Origin: Desulfobacteraceae bacterium
GTDB lineage: Bacteria; Desulfobacterota; Desulfobacteria; Desulfobacterales; Desulfobacteraceae
NCBI GenBank assembly: GCA_003354055.1
Contig: PIVQ01000083.1
Location: forward strand, 1 to 17,336
Length of the DNA: 17,336 nucleotides
Direction: 5' to 3'
The position numbers and the translations under genes are program-made. This document shows, in pieces, positions 1 to 5,881 of the stretch. Within the stretch, counting starts at the first letter, position 1. The number at the start of each line of letters is the position of its first letter. The notes under the pieces are model-generated. The model was not told the origin of the DNA. It did no database searches and worked only from the letters and a program-made list of their open reading frames with translations.

Positions 1-3
1 AAA

Positions 4-450
4 ATGGAAAAACACAGACTAAATACGGGCCTGGACAATTTTGCCCTCCTCAAAGGCATCAGTATGATCAATGAAAGGCAGATCAATGCATGGACCCAAT
101 TTGAAGATGCCCCAGCCTTTCTGGCCATGGAAGCACTGGCCCAGCTGGGTGCTACCCATGCAAGGTATTTGTGCGGATTTGAAAGCCATGCCTTTCTAAT
201 GAAAATGAACAGCTTTAAACTGTCCGGCAACACAACCGTTTCAGGAAAATTTGAACTTTCAGGAAAACTTGCGGCCAGAACACAATCTGCGTTTACCCAT
301 GATCTTACGGCCCGGTTAAACGGCAGAATCATTTTCTCAGGCAGGTTTTCATTTGCTTTGGCAGATTATGATCAAACATTTGATAAAAAAACATTAAAGA
401 CGCATTACAAAAGGGTATTTTCATGTCTGACAGCTTCAAAGACAGAATAA
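4..450 (+). CDS. Hotdog-fold 3-hydroxyacyl-ACP dehydratase-like protein (ApeP/FabZ-like)
   Basis: A 148-residue protein that reads like a single hotdog domain: a long central helix (ALAQLGATHARYL, about residues 45-57) followed by strands with alternating hydrophobic residues up to about residue 120. The helix with its EALAQ signature matches FabZ/FabA/ApeP-type dehydratases, which remove water from 3-hydroxyacyl-ACP during fatty acid elongation. The usual HFPG-type loop with the catalytic His, which precedes the helix in FabZ, is absent; the equivalent stretch is FEDAPAFLAME. It is therefore closer to the divergent ApeP-like group, and activity is not assured. The gene overlaps the following bioF-like gene by 28 bases, so the two are probably translationally coupled and act in one acyl-ACP pathway. 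Only three bases precede the ATG, so the true start may lie outside the window and no ribosome binding site can be judged. Confidence 0.6.
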   Translation: MEKHRLNTGLDNFALLKGISMINERQINAWTQFEDAPAFLAMEALAQLGATHARYLCGFESHAFLMKMNSFKLSGNTTVSGKFELSGKLAARTQSAFTHDLTARLNGRIIFSGRFSFALADYDQTFDKKTLKTHYKRVFSCLTASKTE

Positions 451-1616
451 GATTAGAACTTGCGGCCGCAAGGCTTGAAGGACTTTACAGGAATCCGCCC
501 GTGCCGGATAAGAGGCAGGGCAGATATGTTCTTATGGGCAACAAAAAAGTTTTAAACTTTGCCTCCAATGATTATCTGGGATTTGGGTCATCTGAGCAAT
601 TTGCCGCTATTGTCGGTAAAAATTTTAAAAAGTATGGATCTTCTGCGTCCTCGTCCCGCCTGGTATCAGGAAATCTTTCCCTCATCTGTGAGGCTGAAAA
701 AGTGTATGCTGACTATTTCGGGTATGATGAGGCCGTCTTTTTCCCCTCCGGGTTTCAGGCCAATCTGGCCGTCTTGTCCACAATTTTTAAAAGGGGGGAC
801 ACGGCTTTCTTTGACAAACATGTCCATGCAAGCTGCGTGTCAGGCCTGACCATGAGCAAGGCTGCCTTAAAAGGGTATAATCACAACTCAATGCCGCATC
901 TTGAAAAACGCCTTTTAAAATCGGCAGATCAGCCCTTCTCCGGTGTTGTAACGGAATCGTTATTCTCCATGGACGGGGATCTTCTGGATACAGCCGCGTT
1001 TAAACGCTTAAAAACCGAGTATTCCTTTTTAAGCATCATCGATGAGGCCCATGCCTTCGGGGCTCTGGGAAAGGACGGCAAAGGAATTGCCCGGCCTGCC
1101 GCAGATATTGCCCTTGGAACCTTTGGCAAAGCCCTTGGCCTTTTCGGTGCATTTGTTCTCATGCCAAAAGGGTTTAGGGAGTATCTGATCAATTTTGCAT
1201 CCCCGCTGATCTATACCACGGCGTTACCCCAGGCCCATGCCGCCTCAGCAATGGAGATCCTTGACGTTATTTTTCAAAGCCAGGATAAAAGAGAGTATCT
1301 AAAGCAGATCAGCCTGTTCATGAAAGACGAATTAACAAAACAGGGGTTTGAGGTAAAAGGGCAGGCCCATATCCTTGCCGTCGGTATTGGAGAAGAATCA
1401 CTGGCAACCCATTTATCAAAAACGCTTTTAGACCAAGGCATTCTTTGTTTCCCGGCCAGGTATCCAACCGTTCAGAAGGGAAAAGCCATTCTGCGTGTTT
1501 CCATGTCGGCTTTGCACAAAAACCACGATGTAAGGCTTTTTGTTGATAAATTGAAAGGGGCCGCAGACTCAATCCTCCGAGAGAAAACGTTAAAGAAGAC
1601 CGCCCATGGCAGTTAG
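423..1616 (+). CDS. bioF: 8-amino-7-oxononanoate synthase-like PLP enzyme (BioF family)
   Basis: A 397-residue alpha-oxoamine synthase. The family condenses an amino acid with an acyl-CoA or acyl-ACP with loss of CO2; BioF itself joins L-alanine and pimeloyl thioester in biotin synthesis. Visible motifs are NDYLGFG (49-55), YGSSASSSRLVSGN (71-84), FFPSGFQAN (106-114), DKHVHAS with the PLP-stacking His (131-137), DEAHAFGALG (207-216, Asp for the PLP nitrogen) and GTFGKALG with Schiff-base Lys236. Length is normal for BioF. It overlaps the hotdog gene by 28 bases, which suggests a shared acyl chain pathway. No bioA, bioB or bioD is in the window, so a related oxoamine synthase (lipid or signal synthesis) is possible. 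Its TAG stop codon (1614-1616) overlaps the first bases of repeat family B, and the repeat probably ends the transcript. Confidence 0.75.
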   Translation: MSDSFKDRIRLELAAARLEGLYRNPPVPDKRQGRYVLMGNKKVLNFASNDYLGFGSSEQFAAIVGKNFKKYGSSASSSRLVSGNLSLICEAEKVYADYFGYDEAVFFPSGFQANLAVLSTIFKRGDTAFFDKHVHASCVSGLTMSKAALKGYNHNSMPHLEKRLLKSADQPFSGVVTESLFSMDGDLLDTAAFKRLKTEYSFLSIIDEAHAFGALGKDGKGIARPAADIALGTFGKALGLFGAFVLMPKGFREYLINFASPLIYTTALPQAHAASAMEILDVIFQSQDKREYLKQISLFMKDELTKQGFEVKGQAHILAVGIGEESLATHLSKTLLDQGILCFPARYPTVQKGKAILRVSMSALHKNHDVRLFVDKLKGAADSILREKTLKKTAHGS

Positions 1617-1715
1617 GAATCGTTACAAAATAACTTGATCTAAATTGTTTCCAAAACCCCTTAAAAGACTGGGTATTTTGAAAACAAAAGATCAAGTAAT
1701 TTTGGAGCCGATCCT
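1615..1715 (+). repeat. Repeat family B, copy 1 (palindromic, about 101 bp)
   Basis: An imperfect palindrome whose ends read AGGAATCG and CGATCCT. The outer arms continue inward as ACAAAATAACTTGATC and GATCAAGTAATTTTGG. An inner hairpin is formed by TTGTTTCCAAAACCC and GGGTATTTTGAAAACAA around a short loop. Near-identical copies lie at 12261-12376 and, inverted, at 15002-15102. This copy overlaps the bioF stop codon and fills almost all of the gap to the convergent ATC-hydrolase-like gene, so it may act as a bidirectional terminator. No target-site duplication is obvious. I do not recognise the family; a non-autonomous palindromic intergenic element (REP- or MITE-like) is the best description. 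Confidence 0.85.
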
Positions 1716-1736
1716 TAGTGACAGGAAGAGCTTTTT

Positions 1737-2450
1737 TTACGAGTCAAGGCGTTCATATCTAAAGTCACATTTCGATGCACCCGTTGGCAGTGAACCGGTT
1801 CGTGTATATTTGAAACCCAACTGAACACCCAGTTTGGGATACACAACATCATCTATTTCGCACCAGGGAAAGCTCCAGGCCGCATTACCATATTCTTTAG
1901 CGACTTCGTGTGCGGCACAGAAATTGAAATTGAATGCCAAAGTATCTTTTGTGTCCTCAATGATTTCAGCTACCTGAAGTTTTTCCTGAACCCCGGCGTT
2001 TACCATACCTTTGGTGTATTCCTTAAAACTCAAAAAACTGTCTTCACAGGCGTTAAGATCCCTGACCGGTATTAAATACATATTCACCGGTGATTTGTTT
2101 TCGATCAGTTTTGTTTCCGTTTTTTCATATATCTCTGTAATTACTTCCCTGGCTTTTTTGATTCCCAACCTATTATCCAGAACCTTCATCAGTGCAATGA
2201 ACTGAAACGTTGCTTCGAAAACATCTCTTGGAACCCCTTTTTTTTCAATATTAACCCAATTGTACCGCCTCATTTTTTTCTCCTCGGAACGCCATTGGAT
2301 AAATAATTTCAATACGCCTGTAAATCCGGCTTCTCGTCTCAATACACCAACTATCGGCAGTATCATTTGCTTTTCAATTTTTTTATATTCCGGACTCGAA
2401 AGTGATTCAACAATTCCCTGGCCATAACTTGTCATTTTTTCAACCTTCAT
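1737..2450 (-). CDS. L-2-amino-thiazoline-4-carboxylic acid hydrolase family protein
   Basis: A 237-residue soluble protein. The C-terminal third carries FNFNFCAAHEVAKEYG (about 173-188), PWCEIDDVVYPKLG (about 195-208) and the closing GASKCDFRYER (about 224-234). This pattern of Cys, Asp and CDFR is typical of the ATC_hydrolase family, named after the enzyme opening 2-amino-thiazoline-4-carboxylate on the way to L-cysteine. Most family members are uncharacterised, so the substrate here is unknown. The ATG is preceded by a strong AGGAGGT at 2454-2460, which overlaps the stop codon of the upstream TetR gene; the two are thus translationally coupled and under the same operator. The neighbouring flavoprotein, on the same strand further upstream, may belong to the same response. 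Confidence 0.75.
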   Translation of the reverse strand: MKVEKMTSYGQGIVESLSSPEYKKIEKQMILPIVGVLRREAGFTGVLKLFIQWRSEEKKMRRYNWVNIEKKGVPRDVFEATFQFIALMKVLDNRLGIKKAREVITEIYEKTETKLIENKSPVNMYLIPVRDLNACEDSFLSFKEYTKGMVNAGVQEKLQVAEIIEDTKDTLAFNFNFCAAHEVAKEYGNAAWSFPWCEIDDVVYPKLGVQLGFKYTRTGSLPTGASKCDFRYERLDS

Positions 2451-2459
2451 ATGACCTCC

Positions 2460-3092
2460 TTAATTTTTTATCATTGCACCTGAAACGGTAAGGTTAATAA
2501 ATGGCGTAAGCATTTCTCTTGCAAAGACCGGATCAATAACAGGCGCTTTAACACAAAGAATTAATACAAAGAGATAATGGGAAAAAAAAGCGGATGCTAC
2601 CAGCTTGTTGTCCACGTCTTTTCGTATCTTCTTTTGTTTTTTTGCCTCCTGAATCAACTGAGCTACTTTATCAATTAACCGCATTGAGTGGGCATTAAAC
2701 TTCTCTACCCATTCACCTTCAATGAAGAGACTATGTTGCACAAGAATTTTTGACAGGGCCGGTCTGATCGCATAGTATTCAAAAAATTGTTCGGCAATAA
2801 AAAGAAATTGATTTTGAACAGTCTCATCTTGCGGAATTCGCCTTAGCGCCTTTTCCTGAACCACTTCGATATCATCAAATAGGGCCGATGCAAGCAGAGC
2901 GGATTTGCTTTCAAAATGTTTAAAAATCGCACCCGGACTAATTCCGGCATTTGCGGCAATTTTTTTCATCGTTGTCTTTTCAAATCCCAAATCTTCGAAT
3001 AGGCGCTTTGCAACGTCGAGTATCAACGTATATGTTTCAGCTTTTTGTTTTTCCCGATGTCCGAGTATGGGTTCTTCAATAACGCTTTTCAT
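2460..3092 (-). CDS. TetR/AcrR family transcriptional regulator
   Basis: A 210-residue TetR-type repressor with the N-terminal helix-turn-helix at about residues 40-60 (TMKKIAANAGISPGAIFKHF) preceded by the usual helix ILDVAKRLFEDLGFEKT. The remaining 140 residues form the helical ligand and dimerisation domain. I chose the ATG at 3092 because GGAGGAT lies just upstream; a start 21 codons earlier would put the operator inside the gene. The gene sits 9 bases upstream of the ATC-hydrolase-like gene, with the latter's ribosome binding site overlapping this stop codon. A three-half-site palindromic operator directly upstream (3107-3147) implies autoregulation of this two-gene operon. The ligand cannot be told from sequence. 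Confidence 0.88.
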   Translation of the reverse strand: MKSVIEEPILGHREKQKAETYTLILDVAKRLFEDLGFEKTTMKKIAANAGISPGAIFKHFESKSALLASALFDDIEVVQEKALRRIPQDETVQNQFLFIAEQFFEYYAIRPALSKILVQHSLFIEGEWVEKFNAHSMRLIDKVAQLIQEAKKQKKIRKDVDNKLVASAFFSHYLFVLILCVKAPVIDPVFAREMLTPFINLTVSGAMIKN

Positions 3093-3106
3093 TTTATCCT
3101 CCGTAT

Positions 3107-3147
3107 TTTCGGTAAATGCATTTACTAAGAAACCGCATTTACCGAAA
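3107..3147 (-). promoter_or_regulatory. TetR operator region with three half-sites, plus promoter
   Basis: A perfect 14-bp palindrome GTAAATGCATTTAC (3112-3125) shares its left half with a larger perfect inverted repeat, TTTCGGTAAATGC (3107-3119) and GCATTTACCGAAA (3135-3147). The unit GCATTTAC is thus present three times, twice inverted around 3118/3119 and once more 15 bp further. On the minus strand TTGACT (complement of 3150-3155) is a good -35 element, so the sites would cover the promoter. The region lies 15-55 bases upstream of the TetR start codon, which fits autorepression. I infer that TetR is the binding protein from position alone. Confidence 0.8.
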
Positions 3148-3213
3148 TAAGTCAAGAGGAAGTCTCAGAATCATTTATGCCGTGCGTTTGATGATGATAT
3201 TTACGACATAGTT

Positions 3214-3870
3214 TTATCGGTCTTTCAATGCCGATTGGCCGGCGGTTACAAGTTTTGACAGTTCAATCATTCGATCAACAAGCATCCTGGCTGAAGCCAC
3301 CCCGTAATCATCTTCCAGAACGATATGGCGGGGTTCTTTTTTAAACTGTCCTTCTCCCTTAATTGAGGTATAAGCGCCGGCACCCAGTTGGTATAGCCCT
3401 GAAGTTGCAACTATCATCTGTAAAGTAAAAAATAAGATGTTAATGCTGGATAATGTAGAGTCAATTCCGCCTCCCCTGTAATAGGCAATTGCCAAAGCAC
3501 CGCCTATTTTGTTTTTTAGACGCCCCGCATACTCATTTCCATGAACAAAGACTCTCATGCGATCAATCATGTTGGCCATTAGACCGGAAAGCCTTCCGAA
3601 ATGCGCAGGTGAGGCCAAAAGAATCCCGTCAGCATTAATCAATTCAGAATAAATGTGGGTCATATCATCTTTTATTGAGCAGAACTTACCCTCTGATTGC
3701 TTTTTAATGCACCAATTGCAGTGAATACATCCCTTGATTTTTTTGTCTGACAGGGAAATGTTTTTATACTCTACATCAGAAAAGTTTTCCGTTTGTGTCA
3801 TTGCTTCTCTGACTAAAGCTTCCATATTGCCGTCATTTACCCGGCTGCCACTGATTGCCAACAGTTTCAT
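3214..3870 (-). CDS. NAD(P)H-dependent FMN reductase / iron-sulfur flavoprotein-like protein
   Basis: A 218-residue flavodoxin-fold protein. It starts with the strand and FMN phosphate loop ISGSRVNDGNME (6-17) and has a second flavin-contact loop ASPAHFGRLSG (about 86-96). Between them is a compact cysteine motif, C48-x2-C51-x2-C54-x9-C64, like the cluster-binding motif of archaeal and bacterial iron-sulfur flavoproteins (Isf), which pass electrons between ferredoxin, FMN and an acceptor. The ATG at 3870 has AAGGAG upstream. The gene lies upstream of the tetR-ATC-hydrolase pair on the same strand, with 121 bases holding the operator between; it may be co-expressed or be a redox partner. The electron acceptor is unknown; reduction of quinones, oxygen species or xenobiotics would fit the family. 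Confidence 0.8.
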   Translation of the reverse strand: MKLLAISGSRVNDGNMEALVREAMTQTENFSDVEYKNISLSDKKIKGCIHCNWCIKKQSEGKFCSIKDDMTHIYSELINADGILLASPAHFGRLSGLMANMIDRMRVFVHGNEYAGRLKNKIGGALAIAYYRGGGIDSTLSSINILFFTLQMIVATSGLYQLGAGAYTSIKGEGQFKKEPRHIVLEDDYGVASARMLVDRMIELSKLVTAGQSALKDR

Positions 3871-3939
3871 TCTGGTTAAACTCCTTTGTGAGTATTGTAA
3901 ATTTCATAACAATTTAAAATCATAATAAAGCTGTTTCGT

Positions 3940-3962
3940 AAAACCAGGTATCCCTTGGTTTT
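3940..3962 (-). terminator. Probable rho-independent terminator of the Fe-S protein gene
   Basis: An inverted repeat AAAACCA (3940-3946) and TGGTTTT (3956-3962) with a 9-base loop lies 30 bases beyond the stop codon of the Fe-S protein gene, read on the minus strand. The descending arm ends in TTTT, which supplies a short U tract. The stem is only 7 bp and AT-rich, so it would be a weak terminator. Confidence 0.5.
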
Positions 3963-3992
3963 GGATGATGGAAACCTGTATTCGGCAGGCAG

Positions 3993-5093
3993 TTATTCCA
4001 GGTTTTCCACAGCAATGGTTTTAACGAGTTTCTTTGATGTGTCAAAGGGGGTGGCGCGTTCATGCCGGTATAACTCCAGATTTTCCTCGGGACATGCTAA
4101 AGCACAGACACCGCAGCCGATGCATTTATCCGGTTCCACTACCGGGCGGTCTGTCTCATCGTCCATGGTCAGGGCTTTTAGAAGGCAGCGCTCTATGCAA
4201 AGCTCGCATCCAATGCAATCATCCCCGGCAGCCGGCATAAAGTTGGAGGGCAAAATAGCAGACATGTTGCCCCACCTGGTTCTGCCGCGCAGTTGGGAAC
4301 AGCAGCAGCCGCAGCACAGGCAGATGATGGAGTTACCTGTTATGGTGTTGTCAGTCTGCCCCACAAGACCCAGTTCCTGCATTTTATCAAAATATTCAAC
4401 AGCTTCCTGACGGGTAATTCTTTTTCCCAGATTGAGCATTTCAAAATGAAGTGCTGAAGGCCCCATCATTATGCAAGAGGCAATTGGGAACTTATCCTTG
4501 CATTCACGGACTCCCATTTTTTCAGTACGGGTACGGCAGGGACAGGGGACAAGGGCAAGCTCTTGCGGGGCATGGTTTAAAATAAAGTCATGGGCTTCTT
4601 CCGCCGGTAACACCCTCTGCTGCGCTTTAATTGACATTTCCACAGGAATGGTTCGAAAGACCGGTGTCCCCTTCATGGAGCCTTCATAATATCTGTAAAA
4701 TTTGTCTTTTATAAAATAATCCTGATAAAGCTCTGCCGCTTCAAGGTCCCGGGGTTTAACTTCAGGATAAAACTGGTTGATATTAAGGAGGATCGGCATT
4801 GGTGGAAGTGCATAAAATTCCTCCATCCCCAGGACCCCGTTTTTTTTATGAACCACGTCCAGGATTTTTTCAACATCTTCAAGGTCTTTTCCTGCAAGGC
4901 CGGCCAGATCCCGGGTTGTACTGAATTGCCCGGGACGCCCCATGTACTGAAGGATCTGTGCCTCTTCCGGCGTATATGTCAATTCAAGATATTTTATAAA
5001 TGAAGGCTGCGGATTTCCCTCGGAATCTGTCGGGGCGGTCTGGAAACTTTCATTAAATTTCTTCCAAAGACTGGTATAAACCGATGCGGCCAT
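3993..5093 (-). CDS. Cys-rich 4Fe-4S protein with N-terminal winged helix and two C-terminal ferredoxin clusters
   Basis: A 366-residue cytoplasmic protein. Residues about 40-90 look like a winged helix (RPGQFSTTRDLAGLAG followed by DVEKILDVVHKKNGVL). A middle cysteine set is C184-x-C186 ... C198 ... C207. A dense run CLCCGCCC follows (Cys at 258, 260, 261, 263, 264, 265). The C-terminus holds a bacterial-type dicluster ferredoxin module, C293-x2-C296-x2-C299-x3-C303 and C324-x2-C327-x2-C330-x3-C334, which ends CPEENLEL. The protein is thus likely an electron-transfer or sensor protein with two [4Fe-4S] clusters and one or more further metal sites. AGGAGG precedes the ATG. It lies 28 bases downstream of the MarR gene on the same strand, apparently one operon. 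Similar architectures occur in sulfate reducers, but I cannot name the exact partner. Confidence 0.75.
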   Translation of the reverse strand: MAASVYTSLWKKFNESFQTAPTDSEGNPQPSFIKYLELTYTPEEAQILQYMGRPGQFSTTRDLAGLAGKDLEDVEKILDVVHKKNGVLGMEEFYALPPMPILLNINQFYPEVKPRDLEAAELYQDYFIKDKFYRYYEGSMKGTPVFRTIPVEMSIKAQQRVLPAEEAHDFILNHAPQELALVPCPCRTRTEKMGVRECKDKFPIASCIMMGPSALHFEMLNLGKRITRQEAVEYFDKMQELGLVGQTDNTITGNSIICLCCGCCCSQLRGRTRWGNMSAILPSNFMPAAGDDCIGCELCIERCLLKALTMDDETDRPVVEPDKCIGCGVCALACPEENLELYRHERATPFDTSKKLVKTIAVENLE

Positions 5094-5121
5094 GTCATGC
5101 CTCCTTTATTCAGGTGTGATA

Positions 5122-5571
5122 TCAGGTTATTTTTTTGTGGGAATTGGCCAGAATCTGCCGTAAAAACTGTTTAGAAATAGTAATATTATTCTCAGGGATA
5201 TCGCTAAAAACATCTGTCATGACCTGATTGATTGTTTCTATTACAGGTTTCTGGATGTTTTTACCCGACTCAGTGAGAAAAATGAGCTGGACCCGTCTGT
5301 CATTTTTCGCAGCCACCCGTTTAATCAGTTTATCCTTTGCCATTCGATCAAGTAACCCGGTCATTGTGGATGGCTCAAGACCGGCTCTTCGACCAAGCTC
5401 CACCATCTTGAGCCCGTCCTCATTCCAAAGATTCAGCAATACTCCGATATAGGCCGGTTTCATCTGGCCCACATCTGCCACTACAAATCCTTTTTTAAGG
5501 GCGGATGTCATCGCAAGGTATACCCTTGATATGAGATAGTAGGGGCAGTCGGTTGTATTTAAATTTTCCAT
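5122..5571 (-). CDS. MarR family transcriptional regulator
   Basis: A 149-residue MarR-type regulator. The winged helix spans about residues 43-100: recognition region MVELGRRAGLEPSTMTGLLDR (split here as MVELGRRAGL and EPSTMTGLLDR), then KLIKR and the wing AKNDRRVQLIFLT. The open frame continues 58 codons further upstream, but that part is read from the repeat region and is rejected; the ATG at 5571 has AAAGGA at a normal distance. It is followed 28 bases later by the Cys-rich Fe-S protein, which it probably controls together with itself. An inverted repeat at 5595-5631 lies 24 bases upstream of the start and is the likely operator. The signal could be redox or a phenolic ligand as in other MarR proteins; nothing in the sequence settles this. 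Confidence 0.88.
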   Translation of the reverse strand: MENLNTTDCPYYLISRVYLAMTSALKKGFVVADVGQMKPAYIGVLLNLWNEDGLKMVELGRRAGLEPSTMTGLLDRMAKDKLIKRVAAKNDRRVQLIFLTESGKNIQKPVIETINQVMTDVFSDIPENNITISKQFLRQILANSHKKIT

Positions 5572-5594
5572 ACGATCCTTTTGATTTGTATCAA

Positions 5595-5631
5595 TATAGT
5601 TCGCGTCAATATAAAACCGATACGAACTATA
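5595..5631 (-). promoter_or_regulatory. Probable MarR operator: inverted repeat TATAGTTCG ... CGAACTATA
   Basis: TATAGTTCG (5595-5603) and its exact reverse complement CGAACTATA (5623-5631) are separated by 19 bases. They lie 24-60 bases upstream of the marR start codon, where the promoter must be. The centre-to-centre distance of 28 bases is longer than a usual MarR palindrome, so two dimers binding side by side is more likely than one dimer. The role as operator is inferred from position. Confidence 0.55.
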
Positions 5632-5677
5632 CGTCAAGAAGAATTTGAAAAACCGGACATGCTGCCCTGGGCATGAT

Positions 5678-5724
5678 CTCCGGGCTGCCCGGATAGGATT
5701 AACACCGGGCCGGGCAGCCCGGAG
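5678..5724. repeat. Perfect 15-bp GC-rich inverted repeat
   Basis: CTCCGGGCTGCCCGG (5678-5692) and CCGGGCAGCCCGGAG (5710-5724) are exact reverse complements with a 17-base spacer. Each arm is itself nearly palindromic. The right arm overlaps the outer stem of the family A element (5707-5881), so two competing folds are possible: this hairpin, or the long nested structure. It lies upstream of marR, beyond the likely operator. Confidence 0.75.
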
Positions 5725-5881
5725 GCGTCTGAACATTGATTCCAAGAGGGCCTAAGCTTGCTCCGCAAAAGCCATGAAACTGCGGTCTGCGATCCTCAAA
5801 CAACATGGCTTTTCAACTCCGCTGCACAAAGGCCCTCTAAGGAACAATGCCCTTTATGCCGCCTTCCGGCCCACCCGACCC
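5707..5881 (-). repeat. Structured repeat family A, copy 1 (nested hairpin, about 175 bp)
   Basis: A nearly symmetrical nested hairpin. The stems, from outside inward, are: 5707-5727 with 5860-5881 (GC-rich, imperfect); TTGATTCC (5736-5743) with GGAACAA (5841-5847); AGAGGGCCT (5745-5753) with AGGCCCTCT (5830-5838); AAAAGCCATG (5767-5776) with CATGGCTTTT (5804-5813); and a small tip stem, GGTC (5784-5787) with GATCC (5791-5795). The segments between stems (TTGCTCCGC, AAACTGC, CCTCAAACAA, CTCCGCTGC) are conserved in copy 2 at 7720-7890, which lies in opposite orientation. The stems there have other sequences but still pair. I do not recognise the family. It could be a structured RNA, or a DNA hairpin recognised by a protein. 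Confidence 0.8.

Noticed and set aside
2050..2095. Inverted repeat ACCGGT pair in the ATC-hydrolase-like gene
   Set aside because: Short, inside a coding region, and fully explained by codons.
3093..3155. Longer start of the TetR gene
   Set aside because: It would place the operator palindrome and the -35 element inside the coding region; GGAGGA precedes the ATG at 3092.
5572..5745. 58-codon N-terminal extension of the MarR protein
   Set aside because: It reads through the operator and the GC-rich repeat, has no ribosome binding site, and MarR proteins start about where the ATG at 5571 is.
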